From Gammaproteobacteria bacterium (lineage in GTDB: Bacteria; Pseudomonadota; Gammaproteobacteria; Pseudomonadales; Porticoccaceae), in contig QNFP01000002.1 in the NCBI GenBank assembly GCA_003645535.1, positions 1 to 54,281 of the forward strand: DNA of 54,281 nt, given 5' to 3'. The notes below the pieces were generated by a model that did no database searches, was not told the origin of the DNA, and was given only the letters and a program-made list of their open reading frames with translations. Within the stretch, counting starts at the first letter, position 1. Each line of letters starts with the position of its first letter. The position numbers were made by a program, and so were the translations under genes. Shown here in pieces: positions 16,921 through 26,714 of this stretch.

Positions 16921-17574
16921 TCAGGGTTTTTTATTAATGACCGCTTTTTTGCGATTGGGATAACAGGTGGTGCATATTTCGCAGACTCGACCGTCACAGC
17001 CGCGGGCGCTACAAAACTCTCTGCCGTAATAGATAATTTGCAAATGCAGGGTATTCCAGCTATCCCGGGGAAACAGACGCTTTAAATCCTTCTCTGTCCG
17101 TACCACATTCTTGCCACTGCTCAGCCCCCAGCGCTGTGCCAGGCGATGAATATGGGTGTCGACCGGAAAGGCAGGGTGCCCAAAGGCCTGGGACATCACT
17201 ACGCTGGCGGTTTTATGACCGACGCCGGGCAGCCTTTCCAGGGCCTCCATATCTTCGGGCACGTTGCCGTCGTGTTCATCCAGTAAGATCTGCGAGAGTT
17301 TTGAAATGGCTTTGGATTTCTGCGGGGACAGGCCACAGGAGCGGATTAGCTCAAGGATTTCGTCCACCTCTAACTGCGCCATATCGAAGGGGTTGTCAGC
17401 CCGGGCGAACAGAGCCGGTGTGACCAGGTTTACCCGCTCATCTGTACATTGGGCCGAAAGCAGGACCGCGATGAGCAGGGTAAATGGATTCTTGTGGTCC
17501 AGAGGAATAGGTGGTTGTGGATACAGTTCGTCCAGCTTCGCCAGGATATAGGTGACACGATCTTTTTTGAGCAC
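16921..17574 (-). CDS. nth: Endonuclease III (DNA glycosylase/AP lyase)
   Basis: A 217-residue base-excision repair enzyme that removes oxidised pyrimidines and cuts the abasic site. The helix-hairpin-helix is LPGVGHKTASVV, with catalytic K121 and D139 (FPVDTHIHR). The Fe-S cluster region near the C-terminus is unusual: cysteines lie at 188, 193, 198, 201 and 204, whereas the standard pattern is C-x6-C-x2-C-x5-C. A cluster may still form with different spacing. It starts with GTG immediately after the dapC stop codon, so the two are translationally coupled. Confidence 0.92.
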   Translation of the reverse strand: MLKKDRVTYILAKLDELYPQPPIPLDHKNPFTLLIAVLLSAQCTDERVNLVTPALFARADNPFDMAQLEVDEILELIRSCGLSPQKSKAISKLSQILLDEHDGNVPEDMEALERLPGVGHKTASVVMSQAFGHPAFPVDTHIHRLAQRWGLSSGKNVVRTEKDLKRLFPRDSWNTLHLQIIYYGREFCSARGCDGRVCEICTTCYPNRKKAVINKKP

Positions 17575-18783
17575 TTACAGACTCTCAATAAATATTTTGA
17601 TGCGTTCAGCGGCTTCCTGACACTGTTGTGCAGGCGCAACCAGGGCTATACGAATCCGATTATTGCCAGGGTTTCCCTCTTCTGTCTCGCGGGCCAGGTA
17701 ACTGCCGGGTAGCACGGTGACGTGGTGTTGACCATAAAGGTCGCGCGTAAACGTAGTGTCGGCGAGCGGTGTCTCCGGCCACAGGTAAAAACCAGCATCG
17801 GGCATTTGCACATTCATGACGGGTTGCAGAACTGCCATTACGATGCGGAATTTTTCCTGATACAGCCTGCGATTAAGTTGCACATGAACTTCGTCATCCC
17901 ATGCTGCGATGCTGGCGAGTTGATGCTGTACAGGCATAGCGCAACCCTGGTAGGTGCGATACAGCAGGAATTGCCTGAGGATATCTCCATCACCAGCCAC
18001 AAAACCCGAACGTAGACCTGGCAGATTGGAACGCTTTGACAGGCTGTGGAATACCACGCAGCGTCGATAATCATCGCGTCCCAGTTCGTCACAGGCCTGC
18101 AATAAGCCAGGTGGGGGCGCGTTTTCATCCAGATATATCTCTGAGTAACACTCGTCACTGGCGATAATGAAATCGTGGCGATCCGCCAGTGCGATTAGCT
18201 TCTTGAGGGTGTCAATATCGAGTACTGCCCCAGTGGGATTGCCGGGCGTACAAAGGTAAAGCAATTGGCAACGACGCCAGACAGTATCTGCTACGGATTC
18301 GAAATCTGGCTTGAATTGGCTGTCAGCGGTGCAGTTGATGTATACCGGCTCAGCACCCGCGAGCAGCGCGGCACCCTCATAAATTTGATAAAAAGGATTT
18401 GGTAATAGCACGAGCGGGCTCTGTTCAACAGGCTCGTGGCCACGGTTGATAACCGTCTGGGCAAAAGCAAATAGTGCTTCCCGGGTACCGTTTACGGGCA
18501 GGATATGGTCATCGGGATGAGGCGCTTTTTTGAGTTTGAATCTGCGTTGTAGCCAATCTGCTATAGATTCGCGGAGCGCTCTTATGCCCTGGGTCGAAGG
18601 ATAGCTGGACAGAGCCGACAGCTCATCAACGAGTTTTTGTATAACGAACTCCGGCGCCGGGTGCTTCGGTTCGCCGATGGAAAGATTGACAGGCTCCAGG
18701 CCCACCGGTGGCGTTACTGTATTTTTTAGGTTTCTGAGTTTTTCAAAAGGGTAGGGTAGCAGGCGTTCCAGATCGGGATTCAT
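17575..18783 (-). CDS. dapC: Succinyldiaminopimelate transaminase
   Basis: A 402-residue class I/II PLP aminotransferase. It fits the DapC group of Pseudomonas-like bacteria: NPDLERLLPYPFEKL start, LSIGEPKHPAP, the LCTPGNPTGAVLD loop, the SDECYSEIY aspartate/tyrosine segment, and the PLP lysine in FHSLSKRSNLPGLRSGF. It converts N-succinyl-2-amino-6-oxopimelate to N-succinyl-diaminopimelate, between DapD and DapE. It is in one orientation with dapD, dapE and nth, about 60 bases after glnD. Confidence 0.93.
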   Translation of the reverse strand: MNPDLERLLPYPFEKLRNLKNTVTPPVGLEPVNLSIGEPKHPAPEFVIQKLVDELSALSSYPSTQGIRALRESIADWLQRRFKLKKAPHPDDHILPVNGTREALFAFAQTVINRGHEPVEQSPLVLLPNPFYQIYEGAALLAGAEPVYINCTADSQFKPDFESVADTVWRRCQLLYLCTPGNPTGAVLDIDTLKKLIALADRHDFIIASDECYSEIYLDENAPPPGLLQACDELGRDDYRRCVVFHSLSKRSNLPGLRSGFVAGDGDILRQFLLYRTYQGCAMPVQHQLASIAAWDDEVHVQLNRRLYQEKFRIVMAVLQPVMNVQMPDAGFYLWPETPLADTTFTRDLYGQHHVTVLPGSYLARETEEGNPGNNRIRIALVAPAQQCQEAAERIKIFIESL

Positions 18784-18844
18784 GTCCTTTCTCAGCGGCG
18801 GTTAGACGAAATACGAGCGACAAAGATTCAGCTGCGACAATTTA

Positions 18845-21574
18845 TCAGCTCCAGCGACGTCTTGGATAATGAACCTTTAGCGGCGCCTCGGAGGATGAGT
18901 CCTCCAGGTTGCGTGTGTCGAGTTCGTGACAAATCGTCGCTTCAATCTCCCTGCATAGAGTTTCATCGGTAATGGTCTGATCGTTAGCGTCGGTGAGATA
19001 AAATACGTCTTCCACGCGCTCCCCCAGTGTGGCGATTTTTGCACTGTGCAAATGCAGGTCAAAGTTCATAAAAATCTGCCCAAGTTGTGCCAGTAAACCG
19101 GGTCTGTCCGGGGTGACAACTTCAAGGTAAGTGGTATTGTCGCCGGCAATGTTCTCAATACGCGCGGACGTACCGGTAGTTAGCTGTTTCAGCTGGCGAG
19201 GGGTACGGCGGCGCACTTTGAATATGTTTTCCGACGGTGTACACAAAGCCTGGACTAAAGATTTGCGTACTTTGCTTTCCTGATCCTGCTGCTTTGCAAA
19301 CGATTGCCCTTTTTCGTCCAGCACATAAAATATATCAAAGGTGTGGCGATGATGATTGCCAGCGTAGATTTGTGCATCGACAATATTGATGCGCAGACTA
19401 TCAAGCGTCGCTGCGGTAATAGGAAAAACGTTACTAAGTCCTTTGGTATAAATAAAAATTCGTGTGGCACTGCTATCCTCAATACCAGCGTCTTCAATAA
19501 ATACAACGGGTTCGCTCTGCTCATCGCCGACCAGTGCTTTTTCCGTACAACGGGCGATTACCGAAGGGCTTTCACGCAAAAACAGCTCGTCGTCGATTTC
19601 GCGCCACAGACTGAGCGCCGAAGTTTCTGTAACTCCGCTTTTTATTAACTGCTGGAGCGCTTCACTTCGCGTATTGTTGATCCATTCCTGCCGATCTGCA
19701 GGGTTTTCCAGACCTCTTTTCAGCGCTTCGCGGGTGGAAAAATATAATTGCCGCATCAGCGATCCTTTCCAGTTGTTCCACAACGTCGGATTGGTTGCAG
19801 TGATGTCGGCGATGGTTAATGTGAAAAGGTGATCAAGGTAAAGCTGGTTGCCTACTAATTGAGCAAATTTGTGAATCACATCAGGATCAGCTATGTCCTC
19901 ACGCTGTGAGATGCTCGACATAAGCAGGTGATGCTCCACCAGCCATTTCACCAGGCGGATTTCCTGAGGCGCGAAGCCGTGATGAAGGGCGAAGCGCTCC
20001 ACCTCTACCGCGCCCAGTTTGGAGTGGTTGCCGCCGCGCCCTTTGGCTATATCGTGATAGAGGCCAGCTACCATCAGTATTTCTGGCTTGGGCAGGCTTT
20101 TGAATACATGGGCAGCGATCGGAAAGGTTTGCGCTAATTTAGGATTGCCAAATCTGCGCAAATTACGTACTACCTGAATGGTATGAGCATCAACTGGGTA
20201 GATATGGAATAAGTCGTGTTGCATCTGGCCGATAATTAGCTCAAATTCCGGCAGATACCTGCCTAAAATGCCATAGCGGGTCATACGCTGCAGCTGTGTT
20301 GATAGCCTGCCCTTGCAGCGCAGCAGGCGCATGAATAGCTTACGATTTAGTTCATCCTCACGAAAAGCGCTATCGATGCGATAGCGGTGTTCCCGGATTT
20401 GGCGAATAGTTTTTGAGCGTACGCCCTTAATAGTGGCATCCTCGCCCAGTAACACAAAGATTTCCAGCAATGCTGAAGGATGCTCTTTAAACAAGGTATC
20501 GCTAATCGCTTCAATATAATCATCGCGAATATGAAAGCGTTCATTAATAACCTGGGTGGTGACTGCTTTGTCACCACTGAGTATTATTTCGTCAAGGTAT
20601 TGTAGTAGTACATCGTTCTGCTCGTGCATGGAGAGTACTACGCGGTAGTAGCGTTGCATGAATTGTTCGACGGCCATGCGTTCGTCATTATCTTTATAGC
20701 CAAAGATATCCGCCAGTTTACGCTGGTAATCAAAAAGCAAACGCTCTTCCGGGCGACCCGCGATCATGTGCAAGCCGTAGCGCACGCGCCAGAGAAACTC
20801 TTCGCCCTGGCGGATAAGCTGATATTCCTCATCGGATAAAAAATCACCGCCAGTCAGTTCGCTGAGAGCCTTGACGCCGTAATGCCGTTTGGCGATCCAG
20901 CCAATGGTCTGGATATCGCGGAGCCCGCCCGGTGCTTCCTTGATATTTGGTTCCAGATTGTATTCCGTGTTGTCATGCTTTTCGTGGCGTTGGGTTTGCT
21001 CCTCCCGTTTTGCCTGAAAAAATGCATCTGATGGCCAAATTTTATCGGGCCCAGTGCGTTTAAGCAGTGAGGTCATTAACTGTTCGTTGCCAGCCAATAG
21101 ACGACTCTCCAGCAAGTTGGTGACGATGGTAATATCGTCCTTTGCTGCACTGACACATTGTTTGATCGAGCGAACACTGTGGCCAATGTGAAGGTGTATA
21201 TCCCATAGAAAGGCCAAAAATTTGCTGGTACTGTTTTTATAGCGGTTCTGATTTTGGCGTTTGGTGAGAATAAGTAAGTCAATATCTGAATGGGGGTGTA
21301 ATTCGAGACGGCCATAGCCACCTACCGCCAGCAGGGCAATGTTATGGTCCCAGTCGAACTGGTGCCAGGCATGGAATAGTATGCGGTCGATAAACGCTGC
21401 GCGTTCTGTAACAAGGGAGCGTATCTGCTCACCTTCATTGAAGCGAGTGTCGAAATGCTGGTTGGCGGCACTAATTGCACTACGAAAAACGCTGAGAGCG
21501 TGGCCGTCGTTGAGATCTGCCAAAAAGCGCTTTTCGTCAAAAAAAAGTAGTGGGTTCATATTGTTTGAGTGCAT
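18845..21574 (-). CDS. glnD: Bifunctional uridylyltransferase/uridylyl-removing enzyme GlnD
   Basis: A 909-residue nitrogen sensor that uridylylates PII proteins when glutamine is low and removes UMP when it is high. Domains in order are: nucleotidyltransferase with GGYGR (85-89) and D97/D99 in LHPHSDIDLLIL; a helical domain with EAPGGLRDIQTIGW; an HD hydrolase domain near residues 500-530 (LYHDIAKGRGGNHSKLG); and two C-terminal ACT domains that sense glutamine (segments around FIYTKGLSNVF and LEVVTPDRPGLLAQ). Length is normal. Upstream lies map in the same direction. Confidence 0.96.
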   Translation of the reverse strand: MHSNNMNPLLFFDEKRFLADLNDGHALSVFRSAISAANQHFDTRFNEGEQIRSLVTERAAFIDRILFHAWHQFDWDHNIALLAVGGYGRLELHPHSDIDLLILTKRQNQNRYKNSTSKFLAFLWDIHLHIGHSVRSIKQCVSAAKDDITIVTNLLESRLLAGNEQLMTSLLKRTGPDKIWPSDAFFQAKREEQTQRHEKHDNTEYNLEPNIKEAPGGLRDIQTIGWIAKRHYGVKALSELTGGDFLSDEEYQLIRQGEEFLWRVRYGLHMIAGRPEERLLFDYQRKLADIFGYKDNDERMAVEQFMQRYYRVVLSMHEQNDVLLQYLDEIILSGDKAVTTQVINERFHIRDDYIEAISDTLFKEHPSALLEIFVLLGEDATIKGVRSKTIRQIREHRYRIDSAFREDELNRKLFMRLLRCKGRLSTQLQRMTRYGILGRYLPEFELIIGQMQHDLFHIYPVDAHTIQVVRNLRRFGNPKLAQTFPIAAHVFKSLPKPEILMVAGLYHDIAKGRGGNHSKLGAVEVERFALHHGFAPQEIRLVKWLVEHHLLMSSISQREDIADPDVIHKFAQLVGNQLYLDHLFTLTIADITATNPTLWNNWKGSLMRQLYFSTREALKRGLENPADRQEWINNTRSEALQQLIKSGVTETSALSLWREIDDELFLRESPSVIARCTEKALVGDEQSEPVVFIEDAGIEDSSATRIFIYTKGLSNVFPITAATLDSLRINIVDAQIYAGNHHRHTFDIFYVLDEKGQSFAKQQDQESKVRKSLVQALCTPSENIFKVRRRTPRQLKQLTTGTSARIENIAGDNTTYLEVVTPDRPGLLAQLGQIFMNFDLHLHSAKIATLGERVEDVFYLTDANDQTITDETLCREIEATICHELDTRNLEDSSSEAPLKVHYPRRRWS

Positions 21575-21661
21575 TTTTATGTCTGCTGGTGTGCCTGTCC
21601 GATATGTCTGGCTGAGATCATTATTTGTGCAATAAATAAGCTGTGCGCTAGGCTGAATTTC

Positions 21662-22438
21662 CTACACAGAGAGGGACTCACCACTGCGGATAGTGAGAAC
21701 CTCTACGCCATCGCCGGTAACATAAAGCGTGTGCTCCCATTGTGCCGACAGGCGGCCGTCACGGGTTTCTACGGTCCAGCCATCTTTTTTGAGTTTAGTG
21801 TGGTGCTTGCCGGCATTAATCATAGGCTCAATGGTAAATGTCATGCCTTGCCTAAGTTCCAGGCCGGTACCCGGTTTGCCGTAATGTAAGACCTGTGGAT
21901 CTTCGTGGAATTCAGTGCCTATTCCGTGGCCGCAGTACTCTCTGACCACAGAGTAGTAGTTACTTTCCGCATAACTCTGAATGGCATGGCCTATATCCCC
22001 AAGCCGAACCCCCGGCCTGACAATGGCTATAGCTTTGTACAAACATTCTCGCGCCACTTTTATCAGTCGTCGTGCATGATCCGGCGTGTCACCCACGCAA
22101 AACATTTTGCTGGTGTCTCCATAATAACCGTCTTTGATTACGGTGATATCAAGATTGACGATATCTCCGTTTTTAAGAATTTTGCTTTTGCTTGGAATGC
22201 CATGGCAGATAACCTGATTTACCGATGTGCATATGGCATTCGGAAAGCCTCGATAGTTAAGGCAGGCGGGCACAGCTTTTTGCACGTCAACCATATAGTC
22301 ATGGCATATGCGGTCCAGTTCCAATGTGCTGATACCCGGTTTTACGTAGGGTTCGATCATTTCCACCACTTCGGCGGCCAGCCGACCAGCGATTCGCATT
22401 TTGGAAACTTCTTCGGGGGTCTTGATAGTTACAGCCAT
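21662..22438 (-). CDS. map: Methionine aminopeptidase, type I
   Basis: A 258-residue enzyme that removes the initiator methionine. All five metal ligands are present at the same positions as in E. coli: D97, D108, H171, E204 and E235, seen in VNLDITV, YYGDTSKMF, CGHGIGTEFH, TIEPMIN and AQWEHTLYV. This numbering supports the ATG at 22438 as start; the frame is open upstream to 22483 but the added residues are not family-like. The gene is divergent from rpsB, the usual arrangement. Confidence 0.95.
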   Translation of the reverse strand: MAVTIKTPEEVSKMRIAGRLAAEVVEMIEPYVKPGISTLELDRICHDYMVDVQKAVPACLNYRGFPNAICTSVNQVICHGIPSKSKILKNGDIVNLDITVIKDGYYGDTSKMFCVGDTPDHARRLIKVARECLYKAIAIVRPGVRLGDIGHAIQSYAESNYYSVVREYCGHGIGTEFHEDPQVLHYGKPGTGLELRQGMTFTIEPMINAGKHHTKLKKDGWTVETRDGRLSAQWEHTLYVTGDGVEVLTIRSGESLSV

Positions 22439-22845
22439 AGCACCTACGGGAGTCTGCTTGCCAAAACTGGGCATTGTAACCAAATTTGCGAACCATACAT
22501 CATGGCATTGTCTGCCAGTGATTGATCTGGCCTGAATATATATTCTTCATGCTAATAGATTGATAGGAGATTGAGATGCATGCTGCTGAATTAATGGGGG
22601 CATCGTCTAAGGTGGACAAACGGTTTGTTTGCATGGCTCCGCACCGTTTTTGCTTCATTAACCAGCCTGATTATGGTATAAAGCGCGCCCTGACGGATAG
22701 GCCGCCGGGATAACCTAAATACGCACATATACCGGCACATTGATCCGGGTGCCCGTTTAGCAAGATGCATCATCAGCCATCTTACTAACATGCGGGTTGG
22801 TCAATGGGGTATGTGGAAGGCTAACCCTAAACTAGAGGAAAACTT
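22439..22845. other. Divergent map/rpsB intergenic region with long rpsB leader
   Basis: No protein gene is supported in these 407 bases. They must carry the map and rpsB promoters and the rpsB 5' leader. A TTGCTT (22650-22655), 16-bp spacer, TATGGT (22672-22677) pair with a GC-rich segment after it (GCGCGCCC) is a plausible stringent-type rpsB promoter, though the boxes are imperfect. Confidence 0.5.
22690..22845 (+). promoter_or_regulatory. Candidate rpsB leader (ribosomal protein S2 autoregulatory region)
   Basis: The last 155 bases before rpsB contain several possible stems: GGCAC/GTGCC around ACATTGATCCGG; AAGATG/CATCTT around the base run at 22760-22780; and GGGT (22807-22810) with ACCC (22824-22827) enclosing ATGTGGAAGGCTA just before the AGAGGAAA ribosome binding site. 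In gammaproteobacteria the map-rpsB interval is known to carry a structured S2-binding leader (the t44/rpsB element). Position and base-pairing fit that, but no covariance test was possible. Confidence 0.45.
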
Positions 22846-23628
22846 ATGACTGCTGTCAGTATGCGTGACATGTTGCAGGCCGGTGTGCATTTCGGCCACC
22901 AGACACGTTATTGGAACCCTAAAATGAGCCCGTATATATTTGGTGCTCGCAACAAGATCCATGTAATAAATCTAGAACATACTCTGCCAGCGTTTAACGG
23001 CGCTCTTGAACAGGTTCGTCAACTCGCCAGTAACAACAACAAAATTTTGTTCGTCGGTACCAAGCGTGCGGCGCAAAAAACTATAAAAGAGCAGGCTGAG
23101 CGGGCTGGTATGCCCTATGTGTGCAATCGTTGGCTCGGTGGTATGTTGACCAATTACAAAACTATCAGGGCATCTATCAAGCGCTACCGTGACCTTCAGG
23201 AACAGAGCAAGGACGGTACATTTGACAAACTCACTAAAAAAGAAGCATTGATGCGAATTCGAATGATGGAGAAGCTGGAGCGTTCCATCGGTGGCATTAA
23301 GGATATGGGTGGTTTGCCTGACGCAGTATTTGTTATTGATGTCGATCACGAGCGGATTGCCGTGCAGGAAGCTAATAAACTGGGCATACCGGTAATAGGA
23401 ATTGTGGACACCAATAGTAATCCAGACGGTGTAGATGTTGTTATCCCCGCGAACGATGACGCGATAAGAGCGATTAATCTATACGCTGTAGCGATGGCTG
23501 ACGCGATTCTGGCTGGAAAGTCTGGCGATGCGGATATGTCCGGCGGTGATGAGTTTGTTGAAGTGACAGATGCGGAAGAGCTAGAGGGTGTTGAGGAGCA
23601 GGAATCTGCACCGGAGGAGGCTGGCTGA
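22846..23628 (+). CDS. rpsB: 30S ribosomal protein S2
   Basis: A 260-residue ribosomal protein. Typical segments are [49 protein letters not shown] and [18 protein letters not shown]. The C-terminus has a long acidic tail, longer than in E. coli by roughly 20 residues. AGAGGAAA is placed well before the ATG. It is followed by a strong hairpin terminator/attenuator and then tsf. Confidence 0.97.
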   Translation: MTAVSMRDMLQAGVHFGHQTRYWNPKMSPYIFGARNKIHVINLEHTLPAFNGALEQVRQLASNNNKILFVGTKRAAQKTIKEQAERAGMPYVCNRWLGGMLTNYKTIRASIKRYRDLQEQSKDGTFDKLTKKEALMRIRMMEKLERSIGGIKDMGGLPDAVFVIDVDHERIAVQEANKLGIPVIGIVDTNSNPDGVDVVIPANDDAIRAINLYAVAMADAILAGKSGDADMSGGDEFVEVTDAEELEGVEEQESAPEEAG

Positions 23629-23669
23629 AAAGCGTTATCTTAAGCTTTTTGGCGCACGGCGCATTTTAT

Positions 23670-23693
23670 AAAAAGGGGCTACGGCCCCTTTTT
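23670..23693 (+). terminator. Attenuator/terminator between rpsB and tsf
   Basis: A perfect 10-bp stem (AAAAAGGGGC with GCCCCTTTTT) closes a TACG loop, which as C(UACG)G is an extra-stable tetraloop. The T-run is part of the stem, so termination is probably partial, allowing lower expression of tsf than rpsB. Confidence 0.82.
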
Positions 23694-23728
23694 GTTAACC
23701 CGAATTGTATATTTTAGAGGATACCCCT

Positions 23729-24595
23729 ATGACGGCTATCAAAGCTTCCCAGGTTAAAGAACTACGCGAACGCACCGGTCTCGGTATGATGGAATGTAAG
23801 AAAGCGTTGGTTGAGGCGGCCGGAGATATTGAAAAAGCAATTGAAGATTTACGTAAATCCAGCGGTATGAAAGCGGCGAAGAAGGCCAGCCGTACTGCCG
23901 CCGATGGTATGGTGGCACTGAAAGTGGCCGACGACGGAAGCTATGGCGTTATAGCTGAAGTTAATTCAGAAACCGACTTTGTAGCAAGAGATGATAGCTT
24001 TCAGGCTTTTGTTGCAACCGTACTCGCCAAAGCTTTCGATGGCAGGTTGGGAGACGTTGCGGACGTAATGGATGAGGGTATGGAGGTCACCAGGCAGGCC
24101 CTGGTGCAAAAAATTGGTGAAAATATCAGTGTCAGAAGAGTAGAGTTAGTGACGGCGCCAGTGGTAGGCGGTTATGTGCACAATAATAATCGTATTGCCG
24201 TACTGGTTGCCCTTCAAGGCGGTGATGCAGCGCTGGCCAAAGATGTTGCCATGCACGTTGCTGCGGTTAATCCCCAGGTAGCAACACCGGAAGATATGCC
24301 TGCAGAGCTGGTAGCTAAGGAAAAGGAAATTTATATAGCTCAGGCTCGAGAAAGCGGCAAACCTGATGAAATTGTCGAGAAGATGGTCACTGGCAGGGTG
24401 AAGAAATTCCTCGCTGAGAGTAGCCTGGTCGAGCAGGCTTTTGTCAAAGATCCAGACGTTAAAGTGGGTCAGTTGTTGACCAACGCCGGTGCCGAGATAA
24501 AAGGCTTTGTGCGCTTTGAAGTAGGCGAAGGTATCGAAATTGAAGAGCAGGATTTCGCTGCTGAAGTGGCCGCCCAGGTGGGTGCACAGAAGTAA
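23729..24595 (+). CDS. tsf: Elongation factor Ts
   Basis: A 288-residue nucleotide exchange factor for EF-Tu. The N-terminal UBA-like module is [20 protein letters not shown]. The core has the [12 protein letters not shown] segment that contacts EF-Tu, and the late segments [20 protein letters not shown] are typical. The start is placed at ATG 23729 (MTAIKAS) rather than the earlier in-frame codon at 23705, which would add eight unsupported residues. It lies downstream of the rpsB attenuator. Confidence 0.97.
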   Translation: MTAIKASQVKELRERTGLGMMECKKALVEAAGDIEKAIEDLRKSSGMKAAKKASRTAADGMVALKVADDGSYGVIAEVNSETDFVARDDSFQAFVATVLAKAFDGRLGDVADVMDEGMEVTRQALVQKIGENISVRRVELVTAPVVGGYVHNNNRIAVLVALQGGDAALAKDVAMHVAAVNPQVATPEDMPAELVAKEKEIYIAQARESGKPDEIVEKMVTGRVKKFLAESSLVEQAFVKDPDVKVGQLLTNAGAEIKGFVRFEVGEGIEIEEQDFAAEVAAQVGAQK

Positions 24596-24615
24596 CGATA
24601 CGGATTGGGAAAAAT

Positions 24616-25374
24616 ATGTCGAATACCGGCGGCAAGGATAAAAAATATAAACGAATTTTGCTCAAGCTAAGTGGCGAAGAGCTGGTAGGTGACGCCGGAT
24701 TTGGCATTGACCCCAAGGTGCTTGATCGCATGGCTCTGGAAATTGGGCAGCTGGTGGGTATTGGCGTGCAGGTCGGCCTGGTCATTGGTGGCGGTAATCT
24801 GTTTCGTGGGGCGGAGTTGAGTGCGGCCGGTATGGAAAGAGTAACTGGCGATCATATGGGCATGTTGGCCACGGTAATGAATGGTCTAGCCATGCGTGAT
24901 GCTTTAGATCGCAACAATATTGCAGCACGGGTAATGTCAGCTATCCCCATGAGTGGTGTTGTTGAGCATTATGATCGCCGTCGCGCAATGAACTACCTGG
25001 CAGCGGGGGAAGTCGTGATTTTTGCGGCAGGTACCGGTAACCCCTTTTTCACGACAGACTCTGCGGCCTGTTTGCGTGGTATTGAAATTAACGCGGAACT
25101 GGTTTTAAAGGCTACCAGGGTGGATGGAGTGTATTCTGCAGATCCGTTAAAATTCCCTGATGCAACTATGTTTGAGCGACTGACCTACGACCAGGTCCTC
25201 GAGAAAAAGCTTGAAGTTATGGATCTTACCGCCATTTGCCTGTGCAGGGAGCGCAGCATGCCGTTACGAGTGTTTCGTATGTCAAAATCTGGCGCGCTGC
25301 TCAGTATTGTGGTCGGTGGTAATGAAGGTACTCTTATCGAGGAGCAGTTTGCGACAGAAGAGAATCAGATATGA
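24616..25374 (+). CDS. pyrH: UMP kinase
   Basis: A 252-residue hexameric amino-acid-kinase-fold enzyme that makes UDP. Visible segments are [22 protein letters not shown], the [12 protein letters not shown] loop, [16 protein letters not shown] and [13 protein letters not shown]. It overlaps frr by 4 bases (ATGA), indicating coupled translation. Confidence 0.97.
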   Translation: MSNTGGKDKKYKRILLKLSGEELVGDAGFGIDPKVLDRMALEIGQLVGIGVQVGLVIGGGNLFRGAELSAAGMERVTGDHMGMLATVMNGLAMRDALDRNNIAARVMSAIPMSGVVEHYDRRRAMNYLAAGEVVIFAAGTGNPFFTTDSAACLRGIEINAELVLKATRVDGVYSADPLKFPDATMFERLTYDQVLEKKLEVMDLTAICLCRERSMPLRVFRMSKSGALLSIVVGGNEGTLIEEQFATEENQI

Positions 25375-25928
25375 TCAACGAGTTAAGGCAAGACGCTGAA
25401 AAGCGCATGGAAAAAACGCTTGAGGCGCTAGGTCACAGCATGAATAAAATACGCACAGGCCGTGCGCACCCGAATATTCTGGATTCGATCATGGTGTCTT
25501 ATTATGGCAGCGATACGCCGCTGTCCCAGGTGGCTAGTGTATCGGTTATCGATGCACGTACGCTGGCAGTGACGCCCTGGGAAAAAAGCCTGGTGCAGGA
25601 TATTGAAAGGGCGATTATGAAATCGGATCTGGGGCTCAACCCTGCTACTGCTGGAGAGGTAATCCGCATCCCAATGCCAGCACTGACGGAAGAAACTCGC
25701 AAAGGCTTTATTCGACAGGCGCGCAAGGAAGCTGAAAATTCAAAGATCTCGGTACGCAATATTCGTCGTGATGTGCTGTCCGATATTAAGGATCTGCTGA
25801 AGGAAAAAGAGATCACCGAAGATGATGATCGTCGTGCACACGAAGATATGCAAAAGCTGACAGATCGGTTCATTGGTGTTGTTGACGAGGCACTGGCAGC
25901 AAAAGAACAGGACCTGATGGAAATCTGA
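25371..25928 (+). CDS. frr: Ribosome recycling factor
   Basis: A 185-residue tRNA-shaped protein that splits post-termination ribosomes together with EF-G. Family segments [44 protein letters not shown] and the C-terminal helix rich in Glu/Asp are all present. Length is exactly that of E. coli RRF. It overlaps the pyrH stop codon. Confidence 0.97.
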   Translation: MINELRQDAEKRMEKTLEALGHSMNKIRTGRAHPNILDSIMVSYYGSDTPLSQVASVSVIDARTLAVTPWEKSLVQDIERAIMKSDLGLNPATAGEVIRIPMPALTEETRKGFIRQARKEAENSKISVRNIRRDVLSDIKDLLKEKEITEDDDRRAHEDMQKLTDRFIGVVDEALAAKEQDLMEI

Positions 25929-25955
25929 TTTATCCTCTCGTCATAGGCGAATATT

Positions 25956-26714
25956 ATGACTGACTGCAAGGATCAGGACGATGCTTCCCCGCTTCGTCAT
26001 GTGGCGATTATCATGGATGGTAATAGTCGATGGGCGCGTGAGCGAGGCCTTAATAATATTGCTGGCCACCAGGCGGGGGTCGAAAAAGTGCGCGATGTGC
26101 TCGATGCCTGTCGCCACCACGGTGTGAAAACGCTGACTCTTTTTGCCTTCAGTAGTGAAAACTGGCAGCGCCCCTTGTCGGAAGTGCGTGGCCTGATGTC
26201 CCTGTTTGCTACTTATATAAGAAAAGAGGCGCAGGAGCTACGCGCGCGGAATGTACGACTCCGCGTGATCGGTGATCGTAGTCGGTTTAGTTCTGGGCTA
26301 CGCAAGCGCATAGAGTATGCTGAAACGCTGACGGTCAATGGTGATATGAACCTCGTGCTTGCCGTTGATTATGGTGGGCGTTGGGATATTACGCAGGCGG
26401 CTCGTTCTCTGGCGGCAAAAGTCGTAAGTGATGATCTGGCAATAGCTGATATTGATGAGCATACATTTGCTCAGGAGCTCTGCCTTGCCGATTTGCCGCC
26501 TCCAGATTTGTGTATCCGCACGGCTGGTGAGCAGCGTATCAGCAATTTCATGCTTTGGCAGTTGGCCTACGCCGAGTTTTATTTTGCTGATTGTTATTGG
26601 CCGGATTTTAGTGATGCGGTATTTGCAGATGCGGTGGTGGAATATAAAGGACGTAAACGGCGTTTTGGCTTGAGCGCAGAGCAATTGCTAATGCCAAAGC
26701 AGGAAAATGCTTAG
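25956..26714 (+). CDS. uppS: Undecaprenyl diphosphate synthase
   Basis: A 252-residue cis-prenyltransferase making the C55 carrier lipid for peptidoglycan and O-antigen. The catalytic aspartate is D21 in IIMDGNSRWA. The FAFSSENWQRP segment, the pyrophosphate-binding CIRTAGEQRISNF and AYAEFYF are conserved. The gene overlaps cdsA by 8 bases. Confidence 0.96.
   Translation: MTDCKDQDDASPLRHVAIIMDGNSRWARERGLNNIAGHQAGVEKVRDVLDACRHHGVKTLTLFAFSSENWQRPLSEVRGLMSLFATYIRKEAQELRARNVRLRVIGDRSRFSSGLRKRIEYAETLTVNGDMNLVLAVDYGGRWDITQAARSLAAKVVSDDLAIADIDEHTFAQELCLADLPPPDLCIRTAGEQRISNFMLWQLAYAEFYFADCYWPDFSDAVFADAVVEYKGRKRRFGLSAEQLLMPKQENA

Noticed and set aside
22591-22791. 66-codon minus-strand frame in the rpsB leader
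   Set aside because: It overlaps the rpsB promoter/leader, has no ribosome binding site and shows no protein-like features.
26500-26560. UppS motif RTAGEQ instead of the E. coli RTGGEH
   Set aside because: Glutamine and small residues at these places occur in many other UppS enzymes, so it is not a defect.
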